A stretch of 32,188 nt of DNA from Verrucomicrobiota bacterium (GTDB lineage Bacteria > Verrucomicrobiota > Verrucomicrobiia > Limisphaerales > UBA9464), in contig CANIZL010000081.1 of NCBI GenBank assembly GCA_947471985.1, positions 1 to 32,188 on the forward strand. Direction: 5' to 3'. This document shows, piece by piece, positions 22,040 through 28,615 of the stretch. A program made the translations under genes and the position numbers. Positions within the stretch are counted from its first letter, which is position 1. Each line of letters begins with the position of its first letter. The notes beneath the pieces were generated by a model that worked only from the letters and a program-made list of their open reading frames with translations, had not been told where the DNA came from and did no database searches.

Positions 22040-22819
22040 TCACGGCGACGGCGTTCGTTCCAGACTTGTCTGCAAATCCAACATGGGCTGCTGGCCGACC
22101 CGAATCAGGCCCTTGCGCGGATGATCCATGTCGATGATCGCCCAAAGCGTTCCGGCGATGAGAAAGGCCAGGGCCGTCGTCAGCACCTCATTGCGCTTGC
22201 CCGCCACCCCGCAGCCGTAACCCACCGAGGCGACCGATACGGCGGAACAGGTGATCAACAACCCCAGCAAAACCATCGGCATGTGCCGGGCCGACGCCGC
22301 CACCCGCGATCCATGCAGATCGATCAACTCGTTGACCGGCGGCAGCAGGACGTCCGCCCGTTCCGGCGCCGCCTTGGACACCCGCACAAACAACGCCCAG
22401 ATGCGCCGCTGCAACGCCTCCGATTCCGTGACGGCGACCCCGCGCGCCGCCGGATCCGTCGCGTTATAGAAGCCGATGCGCGCGGCTGTGTAAGCGCGCA
22501 ACAACTTGCGGGTCGCCTCCCGCTCCGCCTCCGGCAGCAGATCGCACCGCAACCAAACGGTGCCAATGGAATTGGCTTCGCGGTTGATCAATTGGACCCG
22601 ATCATTGAAACGACCCGCGGCCAGCGCGAAACTGAAACCCAGCAGCAACGCAAGCAGCCCCAACGTTGCCCCCTGAATGTTGGACAGAGGATCCGGGTGA
22701 TCCGACCGCCGTTGGCGGGCCCGGGTGCCGAGGCGAAACCAAAGTTCCAAACACACCAGCAAACCCAGGAACAGCCCCACAGCGGTCAAAACGTCGAGAA
22801 AGATGGAGGCGGGAAACAT
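22040..22819 (-). CDS. DUF4239 (bestrophin-like) membrane protein
   Basis: The 259-residue protein has two N-terminal membrane helices (FLDVLTAVGLFLGLLVCLEL and ATLGLLALLLGFSFALAAGR). A soluble middle follows with VQLINREANSIGTVWLRCDL and LRAYTAARIGFYN, then two C-terminal helices (PMVLLGLLITCSAVSVASVG and TTALAFLIAGTLWAIIDMDH, PRKG). This is the DUF4239 plan, including the NREANxIGT element and DxDxPRxG near the end; the family is related to bestrophin-like channels and its function is unknown. The open frame extends to 23116, but the extra part is antisense to a real gene, so the ATG at 22819 is used. No strong ribosome site is visible. Confidence 0.8.
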   Translation of the reverse strand: MFPASIFLDVLTAVGLFLGLLVCLELWFRLGTRARQRRSDHPDPLSNIQGATLGLLALLLGFSFALAAGRFNDRVQLINREANSIGTVWLRCDLLPEAEREATRKLLRAYTAARIGFYNATDPAARGVAVTESEALQRRIWALFVRVSKAAPERADVLLPPVNELIDLHGSRVAASARHMPMVLLGLLITCSAVSVASVGYGCGVAGKRNEVLTTALAFLIAGTLWAIIDMDHPRKGLIRVGQQPMLDLQTSLERTPSP

Positions 22820-22959
22820 ACGACCCGACGCAGGATATCCAAGAATGCCGTCCGCTGGCCAGAAAATTGAAAACACCTGCCGGGGTCCGCCACGCCCATG
22901 CGCCCCCCCCCGGCCCGAGCGGGCCCGAGCCGGCCCCGGTAGCGGCCGCACAGACCGCG
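22820..22959. other. GC-rich gap with C tract and short repeats
   Basis: No gene is seen. Near 22905-22945 there is a run of about ten C, then GGCCCGAGC occurring twice in succession, then CCGGCCCCGG. This could fold strongly just beyond the DUF4242 stop and may act as a terminator, but no T tract follows. Confidence 0.25.
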
Positions 22960-23235
22960 CTAGGCTTCCGCTGTGGTAGGATCGATGATGCTTTTCACCT
23001 CGGAGACCCGGTTGGCCGGGAAGCCGCCCTGCTTCGCGTGCTCGCGCACAGTCGCCTCGTCCGGGGCGATATACACGCAATAGACCTTGTCGTCGGTGAC
23101 ATAACTTTCGAGCCATTGAATCTGTGGCCCGAGTCGGCTGAGGACACCGCAGGACGTCTGCGAGATGCCCCGCAATTGTTCCGGGGTGAGTTTCCCGGCT
23201 CCGGCGATTTCACGTTCGATGAGGTATTTTGGCAT
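22960..23235 (-). CDS. DUF4242 small protein (SCO4226-like)
   Basis: This 91-residue protein reads MPKYLIEREIAGAGKLTPEQ, then WLESYVTDDKVYCVYIAPDE and VREHAKQGGFPANRVSEVKS, ending IIDPTTAEA. This is the DUF4242 ferredoxin-like alpha/beta barrel; the Streptomyces member SCO4226 binds nickel. Met1, the ExE element and the HA.QGGFP segment are conserved. A role in metal binding is family inference only. The start at 23235 is the first Met of the conserved block; the longer open frame to 23340 is the tail of a DUF1501 fragment read through in the same frame. Confidence 0.85.
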   Translation of the reverse strand: MPKYLIEREIAGAGKLTPEQLRGISQTSCGVLSRLGPQIQWLESYVTDDKVYCVYIAPDEATVREHAKQGGFPANRVSEVKSIIDPTTAEA

Positions 23236-23304
23236 AAGCGTTGTGGACGGAAAATTACCAACGATTGACCTTGGAATCCGAAACGCACGACGCCAGGGAA
23301 GTCT

Positions 23305-23467
23305 TCCGGCAATCAGCTCGTAGACCACCTCGCCCCTCAACCTCGGTGAGCCGGAAATCCCGCCCTTGGCAGCGATCAGTCACGGCCGTGTGGTCGATGC
23401 CCAAAAGTTGCCGGATCGTCGCCTGCAATACCTGCACTTCGCCCCGGTTCTCAACGATGTCGTAACT
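23305..23467 (-). pseudogene. C-terminal fragment of a second DUF1501 gene
   Basis: Read on the minus strand this gives SYDIVENRGEVQ, VLQATIRQLLGIDH, then CQGRDFRLTEVEG, the same block that ends the intact DUF1501 gene at 9500 (LQATLLHQLGFNHERLTY, FQGRDYRLTDVEG). The final GEVVYELIAG lies in the next frame, so there is a one-base shift in the GAGGGGCGAG stretch near 23335. Everything upstream of SYD is missing. The fragment is therefore a relic, not a gene. Its presence just before the DUF4242 gene marks a rearrangement. Confidence 0.75.
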
Positions 23468-23499
23468 AGAGTTCCCCGCCTGACGCGTACGTGGCAGTG

Positions 23500-25929
23500 C
23501 TACTCGCGCGCCACCGCCCGGAGGAATCGGTGATCGGACGGCGAAGCCAGCACCCCATCGAAGTGGACCTCATCCGCCAAATCCGGCCACGTGCGTTGGG
23601 TCAATACCTGCCACACCCGCAGATCATCCGACCCCTGCAGTTCAACCTCGCGCCCGCCGGAACCGGAAACCCTCACCGCCGCCTTGGCCGGGTCCCCCGG
23701 CGACACTTCTACCTTGAGGTGGATGGGCGCCGGGGTCTGGTAGAAGAAAAAACCACCTGTATCGGGCATTCCCTCCCCCAAATCCGCCACGCGAATCAGG
23801 TATCGGCTGCCACCCCGAACATCCGCCAATAACGAATTCGGCGCACCCACGGCCGTCGCCAAGGGCGGCAGCCGCGGATTGCCATCCTCCTCCTGAACAA
23901 AGAACGCACTTTCCACCGGTCTCAGTCCGTAGACCGACGTTACCAATTCCAGCCGTCCATTGAATCGGGCCTTCCAAGAAAACCACACGGAATGCTGCTG
24001 ATTGGTCGGCCCCAATTGCGGCTCATCCCGATCAAACGTGGAACCCATAAGAGCGATTTGAGCATCGCATTGACTGCACGCCAGTGTGGCGCCGGACGGG
24101 CGGTCGTTGGTGGGTGTCGGGATAAATTCGATTCCGAAATTCGCTATCAAGGCCACCTGTTCCGCCTCACCCAGGACAACATAATCCTCCCCGGGATTGA
24201 CGCGTGCGAACGGCGATCCCGGGCCCTTCGAACTCACCAAACTCTTCAGGCCCGGCAGGCTGTTGCCGGAAAAAAGGCTCAACGTGGTGCCACCTGGCCA
24301 ACCGCCGGAACTCAAGCGGACTTCGCCCGCCGAGGGTGCCCGCCAGGTCCACCAAACCGAGCCCCCGTCCAGCGAACGATTCTCCAACGCCTCCCGGGTC
24401 GTTCCGGCGAATCCCGCCCTCCAGTTGGTGGTTCCCAACCCAATATATTGCCGATCCGCAAACGCGTCATTCGAAGGCATCACCCGCAGGGGGAATTCCG
24501 TCGGGTTGATTGGTCTTATGATTCCCAGATCCCAGTTGGCACGGATCGAGAGGTCACCGGTAATCCACGTGCTGATGCGGCCCGTTAGATGCCCGTTCTC
24601 GAGCCGTGCTGTGCCCATAACAGTTTCACTCGCGGAAAGGCCCAAGGATTCAATTGTCACCCCCAATGGCTCACCGACTCCCTCCACCGGGATGTCGGTG
24701 CCAGTGAGATAGGACACACCCACGCGCGGGCTGGAGAGTTCCATCGGCGGCATCGGAACAGTCAACACGACGGACAAATTGAAGCCATTCCCAAAATCCC
24801 CGAACGGTCCTTCGTGAGTCCGGCCGATCACCGAAATATGATACGCTTTACCTTTTTCCGCCTGAAACGTCTCCCTTGAAACACGGGAGGTATCAAATTG
24901 CAGCGTGTTGAGGACGAACACTCGATCCACATAGTAACCCTCAATATCGATCACCGCCGTACCGGAAAGCGGGGCCCGCCAGAGGTACCAACGACTTCCC
25001 GATTCAGGATACAACGAGGCAGCGGCTTGATCACCAGGCGCGTTACTAAACGTGCCGCCCGACGTGGAGTCGGACACTTCCCGGACAAAGGGTTTGGCAT
25101 GGAGAATCTCATCATTTGGCGGTAGAATCGTAAAGGCCTTCGCTGTCTCCACGAAGGTCGGTTCACCACGATCCGTATAAATAACGGCGGAGGCATCGAT
25201 ATCGCCGCAGCACAGATCGGCGGGCACAACCGGTTTGAAGCGAAACGGGGCCGTCTCCACACAGGTCGAAGGAAGATACGAGAGCCTCCAACAGATTCTA
25301 TCCACCGGAGTCGCACTGTTCGCCACCTCCAGGGTCGGATCGGTTGCCGTTCCGACATTAAGAATCTGGGCGTTGCTGGGAATGGCGTAGAGCTGATATT
25401 CGACCCCTGGTGTCCCCGAGACGCGCACGAAAAGGGTTCGTCCGGAGAATTCCGTCACCACCGCCGCGCCCCGGTAGGCTCCTCCTCCTCCATCCGGAGT
25501 GCCCAAAATTGCCAACGGCGTCCGATGACGCTTGAACACGGAGGGCGGCCACGATGTCACCATGTAGATCTGTCTATCCGTCGGGTCGCGCGATTCTTCA
25601 TAGATGGTTACGTCCCCGGGCGAATTGGTGTCACCACCCTTGACTCCGAAGGAATAGATATCGGCGACCGCCCGCACTTTCCACCAGAGACTCGGCGCCC
25701 CGGACCAATCGCCGGGGTACGATAACGGTCCCTCGTTGGTCGTGGCTCCCTCCAACCGGGTGGTCCAGCGCACGATCCCGGGCGGCAGCGTCGTGGCGCC
25801 GGACCAAACATCGTTGGTGGGTGTCGCGCCGTGGACCTGCGGCAGCCCGAACAGCAGGACGGCCCAGGTCAGAAACCGACCGTAAAGGCGAAGGCCCTGG
25901 GCCGGAATCGGCAACCACACGGGGAGCAT
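23500..25929 (-). CDS. Large secreted protein of repeated beta-sandwich modules
   Basis: This 809-residue protein has a signal peptide (FLTWAVLLFGLPQVHG, cleavage near ATPTND). At least three repeats of a verrucomicrobial module follow, each opening with (P/T)xND: TPTNDVWSGATTL, MPSNDAFADRQYIGLGTTNW and TPTNDRPSGATLACSQC. Each repeat leads to a Trp-rich strand (SLWWKVRA, SVWWTWRAPSAG, SVWFSWKARFNG). The C-terminus (VELQGSDDLRVWQVLTQRTW, then DHRFLRAVARE) resembles the ends of the lipase and CotH proteins in this window, suggesting a shared sorting or adhesion module. The function is unknown. The start at 25929 has GGGGGAAG 8-9 bases upstream, so it is preferred over the open frame to 26016. 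Confidence 0.8.
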   Translation of the reverse strand: MLPVWLPIPAQGLRLYGRFLTWAVLLFGLPQVHGATPTNDVWSGATTLPPGIVRWTTRLEGATTNEGPLSYPGDWSGAPSLWWKVRAVADIYSFGVKGGDTNSPGDVTIYEESRDPTDRQIYMVTSWPPSVFKRHRTPLAILGTPDGGGGAYRGAAVVTEFSGRTLFVRVSGTPGVEYQLYAIPSNAQILNVGTATDPTLEVANSATPVDRICWRLSYLPSTCVETAPFRFKPVVPADLCCGDIDASAVIYTDRGEPTFVETAKAFTILPPNDEILHAKPFVREVSDSTSGGTFSNAPGDQAAASLYPESGSRWYLWRAPLSGTAVIDIEGYYVDRVFVLNTLQFDTSRVSRETFQAEKGKAYHISVIGRTHEGPFGDFGNGFNLSVVLTVPMPPMELSSPRVGVSYLTGTDIPVEGVGEPLGVTIESLGLSASETVMGTARLENGHLTGRISTWITGDLSIRANWDLGIIRPINPTEFPLRVMPSNDAFADRQYIGLGTTNWRAGFAGTTREALENRSLDGGSVWWTWRAPSAGEVRLSSGGWPGGTTLSLFSGNSLPGLKSLVSSKGPGSPFARVNPGEDYVVLGEAEQVALIANFGIEFIPTPTNDRPSGATLACSQCDAQIALMGSTFDRDEPQLGPTNQQHSVWFSWKARFNGRLELVTSVYGLRPVESAFFVQEEDGNPRLPPLATAVGAPNSLLADVRGGSRYLIRVADLGEGMPDTGGFFFYQTPAPIHLKVEVSPGDPAKAAVRVSGSGGREVELQGSDDLRVWQVLTQRTWPDLADEVHFDGVLASPSDHRFLRAVARE

Positions 25930-26006
25930 GTCGCAATCTTCCCCCGCTCTGGCAAAAGGTCCAACGCGAAGTGGGACTGTAATGACCCAGTGGTGCCGAA
26001 CATGGG

Positions 26007-26435
26007 TCACAGCCACACCGCTCCGTTGGATTTCCCAAGCAACCCACCGATAACCATTAAGATTATGGGGGATCTCACGCTCTCTTTGATCTTGTGGGAT
26101 CTCAATGATCCGGGATCCGCCTCGTGGCGATATGGGGGGCGGCCATCTGCTTCACGATGCTGGAACGGAGGGCAGTGGAGGGGAAAGAGCCGCGGCAATC
26201 GCTGGGCCTCAACCAGCACCACCAACCCCTTCAACGGCTCCAGCCGGGTCGCCGGCTCCTGCAGCAACTCCTGCGTGGCGGGGCTTTCCTGGTCGAAGTA
26301 ATGCGCGTCTCGCCCGGCGACGAATTGCCGGGCTAACGTCGTCTTTCCGACCTGCCTGGCACCCAGCAAAGCGACCACCGGCGACCAACCCAACCGCTGT
26401 TCGATCTGCTCCAGAAACCGGCGGCGTTCAATCAT
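26007..26435 (-). pseudogene. Truncated AAA+ ATPase (DUF4143-type, N-terminal part)
   Basis: From MIERRRFLEQIEQ the reading is a recognisable ATP-binding protein of the DUF4143/ATPase_2 type. Walker A is at residues ~25-33 (GARQVGKTT), followed by HYFDQESPATQELLQEP and LVVLVEAQRLPRLFPL near 70-86. In the Walker B region the expected Asp is replaced by Val (LVVLVEAQ). After about 26178 the homology ends and the frame wanders to a stop at 26007. Intact relatives have about 380 residues. The gene is therefore a relic. Its first 12 codons also lie in the direct repeat, where a second copy has been joined to antitoxin sequence. Confidence 0.72.
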
Positions 26436-26800
26436 GGAGCCCATCATCCATGAAAACTCGCCTCGACCAGGCGAATATTCATGAATGTCTGGCAAGTAAC
26501 TGTAGTTCAGCGAGATATTAGGACGCCACCAACTGTCAGCCGCCCAGCGCTGCCCGAAGCCGGACAAGAACCCGGGCGGGTTTACGGAGGTCGTGTTCCC
26601 AGATTCGCACGACCCGCCAGCCGGCCGTGCGAAGCGTCTTGGTCACAAGGCGATCCCGCGCCTGATTGGCGGTGAGTTTCTTTTTCCAGAAAGCCCGATT
26701 GTTGGCGGGCATATGGAAATGCTTCGGGCACATATGCCAGAAACAGCCATCGACAAACACGACCACGCGCTCCGCCCGAAAGGCAAAATCGGGCCGGCCG
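26399..26800. repeat. Imperfect direct repeat, copy 1
   Basis: By eye this aligns with 27379-27780 at a constant offset of 980 bases and no gaps. I counted about 26 mismatches in 400 bases, so roughly 93-94 percent identity. It spans the 3' part of vsr, the 100-base spacer after the vsr stop, and the first 12 codons of the ATPase. Homology ends abruptly at 26800. Confidence 0.9.
26536..26799 (-). pseudogene. Truncated vsr (second copy, 3' part only)
   Basis: The reading GRPDFAFRAERVVVFVDGCF, WHMCPKHFHMP and KLTANQARDRLVTKTL matches the last ~85 residues of the intact Vsr at 27516. It keeps the catalytic Asp (RPDF) and the WHMCPKH block. The N-terminal ~50 residues are missing: upstream of the GRPDF point the frame continues into sequence antisense to, or out of frame with, the PIN gene. 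It has no proper start. The cut lies within one base of the end of the direct repeat at 26800, so truncation and repeat arose in one event. Confidence 0.8.
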
Positions 26801-26812
26801 CTTTCGTCCGGC

Positions 26813-27216
26813 TCACGCAGCCGGCGGGAATTCGCAGGGCACGATTTGTCGGCCATGCCTTCGGTAGGCGGTGAAGTCTGATCGATCCACCGTCCACACC
26901 TTGCACCGCTCATTTAGTTCCGTCATGCGCACCACACAGGCGTCCGCCAAGTCCATCGGCTGATCGGCATATTTGGTGACGAGGGCCAGTACTTTGGGCA
27001 TCTCGGCGGCAAGGTCGAAGGACAGCTCCAGATCCCCGCCGGCCACGAGCGTCAGCACGGGACGCGGATCATCGAAGAAGCTGCACGCTTCGGCCAGGAC
27101 GGCATCACAGGTGTGGAAAGGACTGTGTTTCCGGAATGCCTCGGCCGCCCAGGCATGGGCCGGGTCATCGGCTGCCAGCAGGGCGACAATAATTCGGAAT
27201 CAGCGATGCACTTCAT
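26813..27216 (-). pseudogene. Frameshifted PIN-domain (VapC-like) toxin
   Basis: The ATG at 27216 reads MKCIADS. Then one base is missing near 27195 (GATTCCGAATTATT where D-S-G-I-I needs an extra G). In the shifted frame the protein continues VALLAADDPAHAWAAEAF, HTCDAVLAEAC, then MPKVLALVTKYADQPMDLAD, ACVVRMTELNERC and KVWTVDRSDFTAYRRHGRQ. The acidic PIN residues (IADS, CDAVLAEA, DLADACVV, TVDRSDF) are all present. The total span of 404 bases is exactly one short of 135 codons. The gene is thus a single deletion away from intact. It overlaps the upstream antitoxin remnant by 17 bases, as in coupled toxin-antitoxin pairs. Confidence 0.85.
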
Positions 27217-27415
27217 TTCCCGCACGTCGACGCAAGCTTTCCCGAACCCGCTGGTTGGTCGCGGATTGTCCACCCAGCCGGAACCGTCCCACCAGATCCT
27301 CGGAAGCAAACTGTCGCCGGGTCCCCGCCGCGCCGGCCTCGACGTCGCGCTCAATCAGACCGCGGACATAACGAGCACGTTCGATCTGCTCCAGAGACCG
27401 GGGGCGTTCAATCAT
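27200..27415 (-). pseudogene. Chimeric antitoxin remnant fused to ATPase start
   Basis: The reading frame begins MIERPRSLEQIE, the first 12 codons of the AAA+ ATPase. From 27378 it continues RARYVRGLIERDVEAG, ASEDLVGRFRLGG and RRRAGNEVHR, which resembles the C-terminal half of a ribbon-helix-helix antitoxin. The switch coincides with the end of the direct repeat at 27379. It overlaps the start of the PIN gene, as an antitoxin should. The DNA-binding strand and first helix of the antitoxin are missing, so repression is unlikely; whether it is translated from the ATPase start is unknown. The antitoxin assignment is an inference from position and the YVRxLIERD pattern. Confidence 0.55.
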
Positions 27416-27780
27416 GGAGCCCATCATCCATGAAAACTCGCCTCAACCAAGCGAATATTCATGAATGTCTGGTAAGTAACTGCAGTTCAGCGAGATATTA
27501 GGACGCCACCAACTGTCAGCCGCCCAGCGCTGCCCGAATCCGGGCAAGAACCCGGGCGGGTTTACGCAGGTCGTGTTCCCAAATTCGCACCACCCGCCAA
27601 TCGGCTGCACGGAGCGTCTTGGTGACAAGGCGATCCCGCGCCTGATTGGCGGTGAGTTTCTTTCTCCCGAACGCCCGATTGTTGGCGGGCATATGGAAAT
27701 GCTTCGGGCACATATGCCAGAAACAGCCATCGACAAACACGACCACGCGCTGCGCCCGGAAGGTAAAATCCGGCCGTCCG
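27379..27780. repeat. Imperfect direct repeat, copy 2
   Basis: This is the partner of 26399-26800. It includes the 3' two thirds of the intact vsr, the 100-base spacer and the 12 ATPase codons. The spacer is the best conserved part (about four differences in 100) and holds the palindrome ATTCATGAAT (27457-27466; 26477-26486 in copy 1). Between the two copies lie exactly the antitoxin and PIN remnants. Confidence 0.9.
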
Positions 27781-27923
27781 ACCAGGGCGGCATGACGACG
27801 CCAACCCGTGATGCCCTCCGCCCGAAATAGCCGGACGAGCACAAGTTCCGTTTCCTTGTTCCCACGTCCCTTGATGCGGGACATGACCTCCGACCGCTTC
27901 GCCGTGGTAAAAACGTCAGGCAT
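27516..27923 (-). CDS. vsr: Vsr very short patch repair endonuclease
   Basis: This 135-residue protein starts MPDVFTTAKRSEVMSRIKGR, the standard Vsr opening. It then has GNKETELVLVRLFRAEGI, GRPDFTFRAQRVVVFVDGCF, WHMCPKHFHMPANN and a C-terminal WRVVRIWEHDLRK. In E. coli Vsr the metal-binding Asp of RPDF and the aromatic and His residues of the GCFWHxCP block form the active site; all are present here, and length is normal. Vsr nicks T:G mismatches that arise by deamination of 5-methylcytosine and normally accompanies a cytosine methyltransferase. No methyltransferase is visible in the window. Its ATG overlaps the stop of the preceding (decayed) frame by 8 bases, so it was translationally coupled to it. 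Confidence 0.93.
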   Translation of the reverse strand: MPDVFTTAKRSEVMSRIKGRGNKETELVLVRLFRAEGITGWRRHAALVGRPDFTFRAQRVVVFVDGCFWHMCPKHFHMPANNRAFGRKKLTANQARDRLVTKTLRAADWRVVRIWEHDLRKPARVLARIRAALGG

Positions 27924-28258
27924 CGGCGAACTGACCGAAGGCTTTTGCAATCTCAATGCGGCGCTCCGTTTCGTCTTCGGTACCATTCATCATGCGGTCG
28001 TGAAGGCCCGACCACTGTGCGCGCTTGCGAGGTGAATCGCATCCCTAGCCGCGAGAACAATTCGGCGAGATGATTCTGCAGGGCGAAACCCATCCGCGAC
28101 TTGCGCTGGTTCTGTACCGAAAACGAATACTAAATGAAGTCGTCCACCTACTTCAAATTCTACGCCAACCGTTCTCGGATAATGACGTTCTCCAGTGCGT
28201 AGAGAATCTGCTCCTCACGTTCCAGCCGCCAAATCTTGCGCCGTTCGCTGGCGGAGAA
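27916..28258 (-). pseudogene. Decayed EcoRII-C-like restriction endonuclease
   Basis: In one minus-strand frame, from 28258 down, I read ERRKIWRLEREEQILYALEN then VIIRERLA, a stop, NLK, a stop, VDDFI, a stop, then YSFSVQNQRKSRMGFALQNH, LAELFSRLGMRFTSQART. The block from VQNQRKSR to NHLAELF is the hallmark of the EcoRII C-terminal nuclease domain. Three TAG codons interrupt it (28160-28162, 28148-28150, 28130-28132). The KPDF-type catalytic part is absent. Near 28000 the reading changes frame to QWSGLHDRMMNGTEDETERR, IEIAKAFGQFADA and a stop overlapping vsr; I do not recognise this tail. The call rests on one conserved motif and on the vsr neighbour. Confidence 0.62.
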
Positions 28259-28466
28259 TGTCGTCGGTGATTCGGTCGTAATGAGCCGAAATTTTCTCTG
28301 CCTCCTCTGCATCCGAACATTCCTCCAGAACAAAAGTCTCCTCAGTCATGTTCCCTGAGCGCAGAAATTCCGCGGTGTCACGCCACGCTTTGGCGCGGAC
28401 CTCTAAAGCATCCAGAAGCTGGCCGAGGTCGAGGTCATCCAGTTCAATGCGGTAAGTGATTGCCAT
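28215..28466 (-). CDS. Small acidic conserved protein of unknown function
   Basis: The reading MAITYRIELDDLDLGQLLDA, LEVRAKAWRDTAEFLRSGN, then FVLEECSDAEEAEKISAHYD, RITDDILRQR gives an 83-residue acidic helical protein. I recall similar small proteins beside restriction and methylase genes, but I do not know a function. The ATG at 28466 begins the conserved part; the frame is open to 28580 with no plausible extension. The last ~10 residues may differ from relatives because the next frame overlaps. It lies between the helicase gene and the decayed endonuclease, probably in one former operon. Confidence 0.6.
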   Translation of the reverse strand: MAITYRIELDDLDLGQLLDALEVRAKAWRDTAEFLRSGNMTEETFVLEECSDAEEAEKISAHYDRITDDILRQRTAQDLAAGT

Positions 28467-28615
28467 AATCTGGCGATAAAACCTGGCCAGGTTTGCTCGC
28501 GGCGACAAGCCCTTTCGTGCTTCGCTCGCCGCTGTGAACCTGGCACACTGTTCGCATAGCCGCCGGAAGACGATGGACACGCGATGAGTTGCGCCAACGG
28601 TTACCAGAAAGGTGG

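Noticed and set aside
22820-23116. N-terminal extension of the DUF4239 gene to 23116
   Set aside because: The extra residues overlap the DUF4242 gene in another frame and have no membrane or family signal; the ATG at 22819 precedes the first helix directly.
26068-26115. Repeated GGGATCTCA and GATCC motifs that could suggest a small repeat array
   Set aside because: There are only two spaced copies and no regular unit, so it is not an array or CRISPR.
26536-26913. 125-codon frame as a complete second Vsr
   Set aside because: Its first 38 residues do not match Vsr and derive from the PIN gene region; the conserved N-terminus is absent, so it is a truncated copy.
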